Below, piece after piece: positions 56,365-64,000 of a stretch of DNA of 64,000 nucleotides. Position 1 is the stretch's first letter. The number at the start of each line of letters is the position of its first letter. This DNA is from Rhodococcoides corynebacterioides NBRC 14404 (GTDB taxonomy: Bacteria; Actinomycetota; Actinomycetes; Mycobacteriales; Mycobacteriaceae): NCBI RefSeq assembly GCF_001894765.1, contig NZ_BCWV01000004.1:615805-679804 (forward strand). The letters run 5' to 3'. The position numbers and the translations under genes were made by a program. The notes under the pieces are model-generated. The model worked only from the letters and a program-made list of their open reading frames with translations. It ran no database searches and was not told where the DNA came from.

Positions 56365-57303
56365 CTAGAACAGGGCGGACGCCAGCTTGCGTCGCGCCGC
56401 CACCACGAGCGGGTCGGCGGGATCGAAGAGTTCGAACAGCTCCAGCAGTCGCGCGCGAACGCGAGCTCGGTCGTCCCCGGCGGTCCGGCGGACCAGGTCG
56501 ACCAGACGCGCGAAGGACTCCTCCGTGCGCTGCTGGTAGAGGAGCGCGTCGGCGGCCTGGAGGCCGAGCTCGACGTCGGCCGGGTCGGCGTCGGCCTGCT
56601 CCAGGACGTCGTCGGGAAGGGACTGCGTGCGCGCGAGGAAGCGCACCTGGCGGACACCGTTGAGGGCCTGCTTGTTCTGCGGCTCCGCGTCCACGATCGC
56701 CTGGAACGCTGCTTCCGCCCCGGCCAGGTCACCCTCGGCGAGCGCATTCTCGGCCGCGTCGAAACGCGGGTCCTCGGGTTCGGGAGCGGGGCCGGCCTCG
56801 CCGACCGGTCCGGTGAGCTTGCCCTCGGTGGCCTGCGCGATGGCCGACAGCCACTGGCGCAGGTTCTCCTCCGGCTGCGGACCCTGCAGATCGGCCAGCG
56901 GCTGACCGGCCGCAACGGCGACCAGGGTGGGGACCGCCTGCACCCCGAAGGCCTGTGCGATGCGCGGACTGACGTCGACGTCGACGTTGGCCAGGATCCA
57001 GGTGCCGTTGCCCTCGGCCGCCAACGCTTCGAGCGTGCGCGTGAGTTGCAGCGAGCCCGGCGAACGCGAGGACAGCAGGTTGACGATCACCGGCACCTGG
57101 TTCGACCGGACGAGGACCTCGGCCTCGAAGTCCGGCTCCGTCACCGTCACCACGACGGGGACGCCGCCGGCGCCGGTGGGCGCGGGCGGCGCGGCCGCGG
57201 CCTCGGCCTTGGCCTTCAGCGCGGACAGATCGACGGCTCCGGACATGGCGGCAGCCGCGGCGGCGGACGGACGAGCGGGCGGGCGGGAACCGGGTCGAGT
57301 CAC
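56365..57303 (-). CDS. thioredoxin-fold co-chaperone without catalytic cysteines
   Basis: 312 residues. After an Ala-rich leader, a thioredoxin domain (about 48-160: VTVTEPDFEAEVLVRSNQVPVIVNL, GNGTWILANVDVDVSPRIAQAFGVQAVPTLVAVAAGQPL) is followed by a TPR-like helical region (about 180-312: FDAAENALAEGDLAGAEAAFQAIVDAEP). The CxxC position reads SSRSPGS, so it cannot act as a disulfide reductase. The thioredoxin-TPR layout matches CnoX/YbbN-type chaperedoxins, which hold clients for GroEL/DnaK. The syntenic M. tuberculosis protein is Rv1324. Confidence 0.85.
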   Translation of the reverse strand: MTRPGSRPPARPSAAAAAAMSGAVDLSALKAKAEAAAAPPAPTGAGGVPVVVTVTEPDFEAEVLVRSNQVPVIVNLLSSRSPGSLQLTRTLEALAAEGNGTWILANVDVDVSPRIAQAFGVQAVPTLVAVAAGQPLADLQGPQPEENLRQWLSAIAQATEGKLTGPVGEAGPAPEPEDPRFDAAENALAEGDLAGAEAAFQAIVDAEPQNKQALNGVRQVRFLARTQSLPDDVLEQADADPADVELGLQAADALLYQQRTEESFARLVDLVRRTAGDDRARVRARLLELFELFDPADPLVVAARRKLASALF

Positions 57304-57316
57304 GCTCCGTATTTTG

Positions 57317-57736
57317 TCACTTGCGCAGAGTCGGCGTGGATGCGGTCCGGGCGTCCCGCACGTCGAGTCGTCCGGTCCGGTTCGCCCAGATCTCGAAGAC
57401 CACGGTGCCGAACGGCGGGATGCTCGCCAGGAGCGCGACCACCGTCAGCCCCTTGCTCCAACGCAACGCCACGGCGGTGGCCACCGTGACGAGCAGGTAC
57501 AGCACGAACACCGCACCGTGCGCGGCGCCCGGGTAGCGCACGGCGCTGTCGATGTTCGGTTCGGGGACGTACTTGATCGCCATGCCGATCAGCAGGGCGA
57601 GCCACGTGAGGGCCTCGGCGACGGCGACGATGCGGAACCAGCCCACGATCGCCGGGCGAGGCGGGGTCGCCGCCCCGAGTGTGGACGGTTCTCCGGTGGT
57701 GACATCGGTGCCGGCTGCGGGCCGAGAATCGGACAT
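57317..57736 (-). CDS. DUF3817 membrane protein, second copy
   Basis: 139 residues from ATG 57736. Three hydrophobic segments (VGWFRIVAVAEALTWLALLIGMAIKY; AAHGAVFVLYLLVTVATAVAL; LTVVALLASIPPFGTVVFEIW) carry the family pattern, with YVPEPNIDSAVRYPGAAHGAVFVLYL in the middle. It is about as distant from the 37342 copy as different DUF3817 subfamilies usually are. Function is unknown. It sits just upstream of the thioredoxin-fold gene on the same strand, 13 bases away, so they are probably co-transcribed. Confidence 0.85.
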   Translation of the reverse strand: MSDSRPAAGTDVTTGEPSTLGAATPPRPAIVGWFRIVAVAEALTWLALLIGMAIKYVPEPNIDSAVRYPGAAHGAVFVLYLLVTVATAVALRWSKGLTVVALLASIPPFGTVVFEIWANRTGRLDVRDARTASTPTLRK

Positions 57737-57857
57737 ACGTGCATTCTGCCCGACGTGCCGTGCCCGTCCGGAGTGTCGTTCCCCACGATGCAACCCCGCG
57801 AGGTTTGTGACACAGGACACCATCGTCCCCGGGTCGGAAAAGGTCTAACGTCAAACT

Positions 57858-58328
57858 ATGAGCACCGCAGCCGCCGCCACACCCACGTCCGATGCCGTGG
57901 CCGCCGGCCTCGTGACCGCGATCGATCACGTCGGCGTGGCCGTGGCCGACCTCGACGAGGCCATCGACTTCTACGGGTCGCACTTCGGCCTCGAGGTCAC
58001 CCACCGCGAGGTCAACGACAGCCAGGGCGTCGTCGAGGCCATGCTGGCCGTCCCCGGTGCCGACGCGGGCGCCGCCCAGATCCAGCTCCTCGCCCCGCTC
58101 GACGAGTCGTCGACCATCGCCAAGTTCCTCGACCGCAACGGCCCCGGCCTCCAGCAGTTGGCGTTCCGGGTCGCCGATGTCGAGGAGGTCGCGGACTTCC
58201 TCCGCGCCCGCGGCGCACGGTTGCTCTACGACACCCCGCGCCGCGGGACGGCCGACTCGCGCATCAACTTCGTGCACCCGAAGGACGCCGGCGGCGTGCT
58301 CGTGGAATTGGTCGAACCCGCTCGCTGA
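57858..58328 (+). CDS. mce: methylmalonyl-CoA epimerase
   Basis: 156 residues. It interconverts (R)- and (S)-methylmalonyl-CoA in propionate metabolism. A glyoxalase-fold pair of modules: IDHVGVAVADLDEAIDFYGSHFGLEVTHREV (His ligand, about 24), IQLLAPLDESSTIAKFLDRNGPGLQQLAFRVADVEEV (Gln and conserved G-x-G-L-x-Q) and GGVLVELVEP (Glu ligand, about 152). The family often has a conserved His in G-x-G-x-H-H; here the segment is GLQQLAF, a common actinobacterial variant. The syntenic gene is Rv1322A; the thiolase fadA4 next to it in M. tuberculosis is missing here. Confidence 0.9.
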   Translation: MSTAAAATPTSDAVAAGLVTAIDHVGVAVADLDEAIDFYGSHFGLEVTHREVNDSQGVVEAMLAVPGADAGAAQIQLLAPLDESSTIAKFLDRNGPGLQQLAFRVADVEEVADFLRARGARLLYDTPRRGTADSRINFVHPKDAGGVLVELVEPAR

Positions 58329-58377
58329 CGGGCGTCCTGCCGCTCGATCGGCGGTCCCGGCCGGTAAGTTGTCGACC

Positions 58378-59391
58378 ATGGCCCCCGACACCGCCTTCGG
58401 CAGCAATTCTCTACCGTTCAGCGTGGTCCGCAAGGGATACGACAAGGACGAGGTCCAGCGGTACTTCGAGCGTTTCGACGCCGAGTTGCGCGTCATCGCC
58501 ACCGACCGCGACGCGGCCGCCGCGCAGGCCCGCGACCTGGCGGTACAGCTGGAGGACGCCCGGGACGAGATCGACGACCTCCGCAAGGACATCGATCGCC
58601 TGTCCGTTCCGCCCACCACCGCGGAGGGCATGAGCGACCGCATCTCGCGCATGCTTCGCCTGGCATCCGACGAGGCCTCCGAGGTGCGCGCCAAGGCCGA
58701 GGCCGACGCCGCGGAGATCGTTTCCATCGCCGAGCAGGACGCCACGCGTATGCGCGGCGAGTACGAAGGGCTCGTCGCGGAGCTGAAGGACCGACGCTCC
58801 GCACTCGAGACCGAGCACGAGCAGACCATGGCCGAGGCCCGCACCGAGGCCGCGCGCATCGTGGAGGCGGCGCAGGCGGAACGCGATCGACTGGACGCCG
58901 AGGCGGAGAAGAAGCGCAGCACGATCCAGGAGGACTTCGAGATCGCGATGGCCGATCGCCGCACCAAGGTGATGAAGGCCGTCGACGACCTCGAAGCCGA
59001 CTCCAAGGCCGAGGCGGAGCGTCGCCTCGCCGACGCCACGGCGGAAGCCAAGCGGCGTCTGCAGGCCGCCACCGAACAGTCCGAGCGACGGATCGCCCAC
59101 GCGAAGGAACTGGCCGAGGAACTGCGGGTCCTGCGGGGTCGCGTCCTCGCGCAACTGTTGGGTATTCGCGGTCAGCTGGACTCCGTGCCCGCCATGCTCG
59201 CGTCGGTCAACCGGGAGAGCGAGCTTCTGGACGCGCCCCTGGCACCGGACGACCTGGAGATCGACGAGTCGCTGGAGAACGTCGACCCGGCCACGGAGTC
59301 CTCGGAATCGGTGGGGGCCGCGGAGTCCTCGGGGTCCGCCGACACCGCGGCCGACGGCTCCACCCGCGACACCGCCGCCGCGCGTTCCTGA
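58378..59391 (+). CDS. DivIVA-like coiled-coil protein
   Basis: 337 residues from ATG 58378. The N-terminal segment FSVVRKGYDKDEVQRYFERFDAELRVI (about 15-41) matches the DivIVA lipid-binding motif (F-x-x-x-x-x-G-Y-D-x-x-E-V). A long coiled coil follows (about 60-260), rich in Ala, Glu, Arg and Lys, then an acidic Ser/Glu-rich tail. In Mycobacteriales, DivIVA (Wag31) directs polar growth. This longer relative is probably a polar or septal scaffold, but not Wag31 itself. It starts 49 bases after the epimerase stop. Confidence 0.8.
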   Translation: MAPDTAFGSNSLPFSVVRKGYDKDEVQRYFERFDAELRVIATDRDAAAAQARDLAVQLEDARDEIDDLRKDIDRLSVPPTTAEGMSDRISRMLRLASDEASEVRAKAEADAAEIVSIAEQDATRMRGEYEGLVAELKDRRSALETEHEQTMAEARTEAARIVEAAQAERDRLDAEAEKKRSTIQEDFEIAMADRRTKVMKAVDDLEADSKAEAERRLADATAEAKRRLQAATEQSERRIAHAKELAEELRVLRGRVLAQLLGIRGQLDSVPAMLASVNRESELLDAPLAPDDLEIDESLENVDPATESSESVGAAESSGSADTAADGSTRDTAAARS

Positions 59392-59403
59392 CGCCGGCCG
59401 GGA

Positions 59404-59703
59404 TCAGGACCAGCGCCGGGTGAGGCCGCGGGTCCGGCGGCCGGACCAGCACCCCGTGTGCCAGTGGCGACGATCGTCCGCACCGCCGGGGCGGTCCAGC
59501 GGCCACACCACGAGATGCGGAACACCCGGTGCGATCTCGTGGTCGCATCCGGGGCACCGGTAGGGCTTGACCGCGCGGGCACCCGGGATGGATCGGACCG
59601 CATAGTCCTCGTCACCGGGTCCCGCCTCGGTGCGTGCCGTCGCGCCGCCGAACGTCGGCGACACGTCGGGCCGGGTCGACCGACGGTGGTGGCGGCGGGG
59701 CAT
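59404..59703 (-). CDS. small zinc-finger protein beside nucS
   Basis: 99 residues. A basic N-terminus is followed by VKPYRCPGCDHEIAPGVPHLVVWPLD and RRHWHTGCWSGRRTRGLTRRW. The pattern C-x2-C ... H-W-H-x2-C can bind one zinc. I know this protein as a frequent neighbour of nucS in Mycobacteriales, sometimes mislabelled ATP/GTP-binding. It lies 24 bases after the nucS stop on the same strand, so it is probably the last gene of the cyclase-nucS transcript. Function is unknown. Confidence 0.8.
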   Translation of the reverse strand: MPRRHHRRSTRPDVSPTFGGATARTEAGPGDEDYAVRSIPGARAVKPYRCPGCDHEIAPGVPHLVVWPLDRPGGADDRRHWHTGCWSGRRTRGLTRRWS

Positions 59704-59727
59704 GACCCACAGCCTAGCGACCGGCGC

Positions 59728-60432
59728 TCAGAACAGCCGGAACTCGCTGGTCTCGACGCCGCGCAGGGCGTCGTAATCCAATGTGATGCAACGGATTCCA
59801 CGGTCCGTGGCCAGCGTCTTCGCCTGCGGTTTGATCTGCTGCGCGGCGAACACCCCGTGCACCGGAGCGAGCAACGGGTCGCGATTGAGCAAGTCCAGGT
59901 AGCGCGTGAGCTGTTCGACGCCGTCGATGTCGCCGCGTCGCTTCACCTCGACGGCCACCGTGGCACCGTCGTCCGCCCGGCAGAGCAGGTCGACCGGACC
60001 GATGGCCGTCGGATACTCGCGTCGCACCAACGACCACCCGGCGCCCAGCGTGTGGACGTGTTCGGCCAGCAGTTCCTGCAGATGCGCCTCGACCCCGTCC
60101 TTGACCAGGCCGGGATCGACACCCAGATCGTGGCTGGTGTCGAGCTCGACCTCCTCGAGCGTGATGCGCAATTCCTCGCCCGCCTTGTTGGTCACCACCC
60201 ACAGACGGCGGTCGGCAGGCACCAGGTCCTCGTCGGTGGTGGACGGATCCGGCACGCTTTCCTCGAGCCAACAGGGCGGGCTCATCCAGTTGAGGGGCTT
60301 GTAGGCACGGTCGTCGGCGTGCACGCTCACCGACCCGTCGGACTTGACCAGCAGCAGACGCTTGGCCCAGGGCAGATGGGCCGTCAGCCGTCCGACGTAG
60401 TCGACCTGACACCGAGCAATGACCAGACGCAC
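59728..60432 (-). CDS. nucS: mismatch-specific endonuclease NucS (EndoMS)
   Basis: 234 residues. NucS replaces MutS/MutL mismatch repair in Actinobacteria, cutting both strands at G-T, G-G and T-T mismatches. The N-terminal DNA-binding/dimer domain ([38 protein letters not shown]) is followed by a RecB-like nuclease: [16 protein letters not shown] (Asp), [17 protein letters not shown] (Glu-x-Lys) and [12 protein letters not shown]. The end EFRLF fits the sliding-clamp binding peptide seen in the family. It starts 9 bases after the cyclase stop, so the two are co-transcribed. Syntenic with Rv1321. Confidence 0.95.
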   Translation of the reverse strand: MRLVIARCQVDYVGRLTAHLPWAKRLLLVKSDGSVSVHADDRAYKPLNWMSPPCWLEESVPDPSTTDEDLVPADRRLWVVTNKAGEELRITLEEVELDTSHDLGVDPGLVKDGVEAHLQELLAEHVHTLGAGWSLVRREYPTAIGPVDLLCRADDGATVAVEVKRRGDIDGVEQLTRYLDLLNRDPLLAPVHGVFAAQQIKPQAKTLATDRGIRCITLDYDALRGVETSEFRLF

Positions 60433-60441
60433 CGGGCCACC

Positions 60442-62034
60442 CTATCGAGCGGACGCTTCGCGGCTCGCTGTCGACCCACCCTGCCGACGCGGCATCGCGA
60501 GGCGGGTCTCCTCCGCGCGTCCCCGCAGCGTCACGGAATCGCCGAAGCTCCACTCGTCCCCGTCGATGCTCGTCGCGTGCTCGACCGTCCGCGCCGACGC
60601 GACCAGGCGCCCGTCGGCACTCTTGGCCAGTTCGGACAGCCGCGCGGCCTCGTTGACCGGATCACCGATGACGGTGTACTCGAACCGTTCCTTCGCACCG
60701 ATGTTGCCGGCGACGGCGCGGCCGGACGCGATGCCGATGGCCGCCGTGCAGTCGGGCACCTCGCGGTCGAGCCGGTCCATGATGGCTCGCGCGGACCGGA
60801 GCGCCGCGCCGCAGTGGTCGTCGAGCGCGCCGGGCGCGCCGAAGACCGCCAGCGCCGCATCGCCCTCGAACTTGTTGACGAAGCCCCGGTGACGATCGAC
60901 CTCCTCGACGACGACGGCGAAGAAGCGGTTGAGCAGGTCGACGACCTGCTTGGGCGGCTGCGACGCGGCGAGCTCCGTCGACCCGACGAGGTCGATGAAG
61001 AACACGGCGACGTCTCGCTCCTCGCCCCCGAGTTCCGGATTCTTCGCCAGGGCCGCCTCGGCCACCTCCATGCCGACGTGACGCCCGAAGAGGTCGCGGA
61101 TGCGATCGCGCTCGGACAGCCCCTCCGCCATCCGGTTGAATCCGCTCTGCAGTTCACCGAGCTCGGTGCCGTCGTAGACCTCGACGCGAACGTCCAGATC
61201 ACCCCGCTCGACCTCGGCCATCGCGGAGCGCACGTTGTCGATCGGTGCGGTCGTCGCCAGACCTCCGAGCAACGAGAGCGCGAACCCGAACACCAGCGTG
61301 ATGCCCCCGAGGGCGAGGATGGCCACGGCGAACTGCGTCGCCGAGGTGTCCTGCCGGATGAAGGACGCGATCGCGATGACCATCAGACCCGCGACCGGAA
61401 CGCCGGTCCCGAGCAACCAGGTGAGAATCGATCGACCCATGACGCCCGCGATCCGGATGCGCCGCGGGTCGCCGTACTCGAGCGCGCGGGCCGCGGCCGG
61501 CCGCAGCGCGAACTCGGTGAGCAGGTAGCTGAACGCGCAGACGGTGGCACCGCCGAAGGCGATGGTGAACGCCACCTTGGGAATCGAGTTGGGGTCGATG
61601 ATGCCGTCCGCCGTCGTCACCAGAACGAGGCCGACGATCCACAGTCCGATCTGCAGCCGGGTCAACCGCCACGGCATCGCCAGGGTCCGGCGTTGTTCCT
61701 TCGGTGTCGGGGGGCGGTCCTCGATCGCCCACCGCAGACCCTGCACGGTGCGTTTGGTCCCCCACCCGACCCCGATGAGGAAGGCCACCAGCAGGTAGGT
61801 CGGGATGAGGATGAAGTTCACCCACCAGTACTCCCGCGGCGTGACCACGTTCGGCCCGGGGACCACCACGCTGATGAGCGCTCCGACGATCACCGCGCCG
61901 ATGGCGTTGGCGCCGAGCAGGAACACCGTCAGCAGTACCTGGACGCGGATTCGGCGGCGGCGCGGCGATTCGTCCGTATGGCCCAGCAACGGGCTGCCCA
62001 ACGGGGAGATGGAGCGGCGGGGTCTCTGCGGCAT
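60442..62034 (-). CDS. class III adenylate cyclase with six-helix membrane domain and HAMP
   Basis: 530 residues. A basic N-terminus is followed by about six membrane helices (about 30-260), a HAMP domain (TTAPIDNVRSAMAEVERGDLDVRVEVYDGTELGELQSGFNRMAEGL, about 262-307) and a cyclase domain (about 340-500). Catalytic features: VAVFFIDLVGSTELA (first metal Asp), HRGFVNKFEGDAALAVFGAP (substrate Lys and second Asp), then GIASGRAVAGNIGAKERFEYTVIGDPVNEAARLSELA (transition-state Arg). The layout equals the Rv1318c-Rv1320c cyclases of M. tuberculosis. It makes cAMP in response to a membrane or HAMP signal. Confidence 0.93.
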   Translation of the reverse strand: MPQRPRRSISPLGSPLLGHTDESPRRRRIRVQVLLTVFLLGANAIGAVIVGALISVVVPGPNVVTPREYWWVNFILIPTYLLVAFLIGVGWGTKRTVQGLRWAIEDRPPTPKEQRRTLAMPWRLTRLQIGLWIVGLVLVTTADGIIDPNSIPKVAFTIAFGGATVCAFSYLLTEFALRPAAARALEYGDPRRIRIAGVMGRSILTWLLGTGVPVAGLMVIAIASFIRQDTSATQFAVAILALGGITLVFGFALSLLGGLATTAPIDNVRSAMAEVERGDLDVRVEVYDGTELGELQSGFNRMAEGLSERDRIRDLFGRHVGMEVAEAALAKNPELGGEERDVAVFFIDLVGSTELAASQPPKQVVDLLNRFFAVVVEEVDRHRGFVNKFEGDAALAVFGAPGALDDHCGAALRSARAIMDRLDREVPDCTAAIGIASGRAVAGNIGAKERFEYTVIGDPVNEAARLSELAKSADGRLVASARTVEHATSIDGDEWSFGDSVTLRGRAEETRLAMPRRQGGSTASREASAR

Positions 62035-62171
62035 GGTGGGGTGAGACTAACCCGAGTCGTTCACGACGGGGCCGGATGAGACCCGCGCGGCGGCGTTGCA
62101 CGGAACCTCGGACGCCGTGACCTCCCGTTGTCGGACTCCGGTTGTCGGACCCCCGGGCCATGATTCGGGCC

Positions 62172-62939
62172 ATGACCACGTCGCGCGTTCTGCTGACTCA
62201 TGCGTCCGAGGGCGAGCCTGCTCTCGATCTCAGCTCGGGCGCCCTGTCGTTCGACCGGATGGCCTGGCACTTCCCGGCCGATCTGCGCGACGGCGACGTC
62301 GTCCTGCACGTCGCGCGTGGACGACGGACCGCGGTCGTCAGTGTGGCCACCGTCGTCCGGCGCTCGGGCGAGCCCGCCTACTACGCGCGAGAGGAGCTGC
62401 TCCGCCGTCCGATCACCGACACGATTCTGTGGCGGGCGACCGGTCGTGCCCTTCCGACCCGATCGGTGGTTCTGCACGACGGCGAGCGTTGGCTGGACGA
62501 CATCGAGTGCCTGCGGTCCGACCCGGTGCCGTGGCCCGTTCTCGACGCGTCCGCGTGCAGCGATCCCTCCCGTGTCCAGCGCGCGATCGCTCGGGACGAC
62601 GGAAACGCTGCGACCGGCCGGTGCGCGTGCTGTCGGCGCGGCCTGCGGATCGCACATCCCCATCTCGGCGGTGCCGATCCGTCCTTCGTGTGCGACCGCT
62701 GCCACGACACGCTGCACCATCCGTTCGGACCGACCGTCGACGCGCTCGCCGCCCACCACGCACCCGTGTGCCCGCTCTGCGGGAGCCGCGACGTGGTCGA
62801 GATCCTGTACGGGATGCCTCCGTATCCACCGCCGGACGGCGTTCCGCTCGGCGGTTGCGTCCTCGACCCCGACGGCCCCGACCTGGCCTGCCGCGCGTGC
62901 GACCACTGGTTCCGGTCGCATCCGCTCGACCGGGCGTAG
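62172..62939 (+). CDS. uncharacterised protein with two zinc-binding Cys clusters
   Basis: 255 residues from ATG 62172 (MTTSRVLLTHASEG); the frame opens 30 bases earlier. The N-terminal domain (about 1-100: MAWHFPADLRDGDVVLHVARGRRTAVVSVATVVRR) is a beta-type fold. Cysteine pairs GRCACCRRG with FVCDRCHDT, and APVCPLCGSRD with DLACRACDHW, would form two zinc ribbons or fingers, the first resembling an HNH-style CxxC...CxxC. No HNH triad is evident. Function is unknown. A DNA- or RNA-related role would fit its glycosylase neighbour 30 bases downstream. Confidence 0.65.
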   Translation: MTTSRVLLTHASEGEPALDLSSGALSFDRMAWHFPADLRDGDVVLHVARGRRTAVVSVATVVRRSGEPAYYAREELLRRPITDTILWRATGRALPTRSVVLHDGERWLDDIECLRSDPVPWPVLDASACSDPSRVQRAIARDDGNAATGRCACCRRGLRIAHPHLGGADPSFVCDRCHDTLHHPFGPTVDALAAHHAPVCPLCGSRDVVEILYGMPPYPPPDGVPLGGCVLDPDGPDLACRACDHWFRSHPLDRA

Positions 62940-62969
62940 GAGAAGACCCCTCCGGGGTACTCCCGCCCC

Positions 62970-63788
62970 ATGCCGGAGCTGCCCGAAGTCGAGAACGCGC
63001 GTCAGGTCGTCGAGAAAGCACTGCATCGCGTCGTCACCGACGTCGACGACCGCGACGAGTTCGAGTGCCGCCCGCACCTGCCCGGAGACATCGCCGGCGC
63101 GCTGAGGGGCGGGCAACTCGTGGCCGCCCATCGGCGCGGCAAGGCCATGTGGTGCGACACGATCGACGCCGAGGGGACCGAGGGGCCCACCCTCGGCATC
63201 CACCTCGGTATGGGCGGCCGCATCATCGTGACCGCGCCCGACGGCGAGCAGACCTCCCGCTACGGCGGCGGTGATCCGCACGTGGGCGAGCGTGACACCG
63301 ACAAGCCCGAATGGACGCGCTTCTCCCTGACCTTCGAGGACGGGGGCCAACTACGGCTGTTCGACAAGCGGCGGCTGGGTCGTGTTCGGCTCGACCCCGA
63401 CGTCGATTCACTCGGACCCGATGCCGCAGAGATCGGACGTGAGGAGTTCCGGGAGCGGATCCAGGCCAGCTCCGCACCGATCAAGGCGCGACTGTTGGAT
63501 CAGTCCGTGGTGGCCGGGATCGGCAACCTGCTGGCGGACGAGGTGTTGTGGCGTGCCGGCGTGTCCCCGTCGCGGCGATCGAAGACCCTCGACGACGACA
63601 CCGTCGACGAGCTCCGTGTGGTACTGCGCCGCGCGATCCGGTCCGCGATCGCGAAGGGCGGCGTACACACCGGTGACATCATCCCGTTCCGGAAGTCCGA
63701 TGCCCTGTGCCCCCGTTGCGGGGCGCCGATGGCGCGCGGAACGGTCGGCGGCCGCACCACCTGGTGGTGTTCGAACGAACAGGCCTGA
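62970..63788 (+). CDS. Fpg/Nei-family DNA glycosylase
   Basis: 272 residues. The mature N-terminus PELPEVENARQVVE supplies the catalytic Pro2 and Glu3. Further motifs are HRRGKAMWC (the Lys of the family beta-turn, about 57), HLGMGGRIIV, and the H2TH region SSAPIKARLLDQSVVAGIGNLLADEVLWRAGVSP (about 165-198). The C-terminal zinc finger reads CPRCGAPMARGTVGGRTTWWCSNEQA: three of the usual four cysteines, the last pair being incomplete (WWCSNEQ instead of C-x2-C). It removes oxidised bases and nicks DNA. I cannot decide between Fpg (8-oxoG) and Nei specificity. Confidence 0.9.
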   Translation: MPELPEVENARQVVEKALHRVVTDVDDRDEFECRPHLPGDIAGALRGGQLVAAHRRGKAMWCDTIDAEGTEGPTLGIHLGMGGRIIVTAPDGEQTSRYGGGDPHVGERDTDKPEWTRFSLTFEDGGQLRLFDKRRLGRVRLDPDVDSLGPDAAEIGREEFRERIQASSAPIKARLLDQSVVAGIGNLLADEVLWRAGVSPSRRSKTLDDDTVDELRVVLRRAIRSAIAKGGVHTGDIIPFRKSDALCPRCGAPMARGTVGGRTTWWCSNEQA

Positions 63789-63797
63789 AACGCACGA

Positions 63798-63827
63798 CAC
63801 CCCCCGACCGTGTGGTCGGGGGGTGTT
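63798..63827. terminator. terminator after the glycosylase gene
   Basis: ACACCCCCCGACC (63798-63810) and GGTCGGGGGGTGT (63815-63827) form a perfect 13-pair stem with loop GTGT, ten bases past the glycosylase stop. On the minus strand it also lies 12 bases beyond the 5S rRNA end, so it can stop the rRNA transcript too. Tails are GT-rich rather than T-runs. Confidence 0.75.
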
Positions 63828-63839
63828 GTGGAATGGTTG

Positions 63840-63957
63840 TTCGGCGGTGTCCTACTCTCCCACACCCTGTCGGGTGCAGTACCATCGGCGCTGGAGGGCT
63901 TAGCTTCCGGGTTCGGAATGGGTCCGGGCGTTTCCCGCTCCGCTATGGCCGCCGTAA
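63840..63957 (-). rRNA. rrf: 5S ribosomal RNA
   Basis: On the minus strand the sequence begins TTACGGCGGCCATAGCGG and runs to GGACACCGCCGAAC. It contains CCCATTCCGAACCCGGAAG and TGGTACTGC, the hallmark actinobacterial 5S segments. Length is about 118 bases; the ends pair (GGCGG/CCGCC). It is the distal gene of an rRNA operon that enters from the right edge. Confidence 0.95.
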
Positions 63958-64000
63958 CTCTGTGAAACTGTCACACGTGTGGAACACGGTGTGTTGTTTC
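63958..64000 (-). other. 23S-5S spacer (partial)
   Basis: The last 43 bases lie upstream of the 5S gene on the minus strand. They contain a small inverted repeat (CACACGTGTG) and presumably belong to the transcribed spacer after 23S rRNA, which would be outside the window. Confidence 0.6.

Overview
The window comes from a high-GC actinobacterium of the order Mycobacteriales, most likely Rhodococcus or a close relative. The evidence is a single-chain type I fatty acid synthase, the GlgE/GlgB/GlgP glucan genes, NucS mismatch endonuclease, and gene order that recalls two Mycobacterium tuberculosis blocks: Rv2520c-Rv2524c and Rv1318c-Rv1341. I recall that synteny from knowledge of the genome; no search was run.

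Layout. (1) 1-17 kb is accessory DNA: small proteins of no recognised function, including a six-gene minus-strand operon (6908 down to 1512), paralogues, a chimeric gene, a frameshifted gene and a SUKH (SMI1/KNR4)-like protein. It looks like an array of immunity-type genes, but no toxin lies inside the window. At 11.6-15.4 kb an IS3-family element has split one of these genes and has itself been split by an IS21-family element. Both insertions can be undone on paper: each leaves a target duplication, and removing it restores a reading frame. (2) 17.1-21.36 kb is the right part of an integrated element: a ParA/small DNA-binding partner pair, an excisionase-like protein, an XRE regulator and a tyrosine recombinase lying against the 3' end of tRNA-Lys(CTT). 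Its left end was not found. (3) 21.5-36 kb is a fatty-acid block: DUF3618 protein, Bcp peroxiredoxin, M20 peptidase, a membrane-anchored low-complexity protein, a TetR regulator, and the coupled fas-acpS pair, which share a terminator with the TetR gene.

(4) 36-42 kb holds a helix-hairpin-helix protein, tRNA-Leu(TAG), two small membrane proteins, an AbiEi/DUF559-like nuclease gene flanked by three copies of a 54-bp repeat, then rdgB, rph, a metallo-beta-lactamase-fold hydrolase and a rhomboid protease. (5) 42-58 kb holds a P1-family peptidase, DUF2017, clpS, pncB-pncA, dinG, divergent glgP and glgE-glgB, a lipoprotein zinc protease, a thioredoxin-like co-chaperone, a DUF3817 protein and methylmalonyl-CoA epimerase. 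(6) 58-64 kb holds a DivIVA-like coiled-coil protein, a zinc-finger protein, nucS behind a membrane adenylate cyclase, a zinc-ribbon protein, an Fpg/Nei glycosylase, and the 5S rRNA end of a minus-strand rRNA operon running in from the right.

The most unusual structure is the nuclease gene bracketed by 54-bp palindrome-ended repeats near 38 kb. It resembles, in layout only, the arrangement of REP-associated transposases. The three-layer nested insertion near 11-15 kb is the best-supported evolutionary story.
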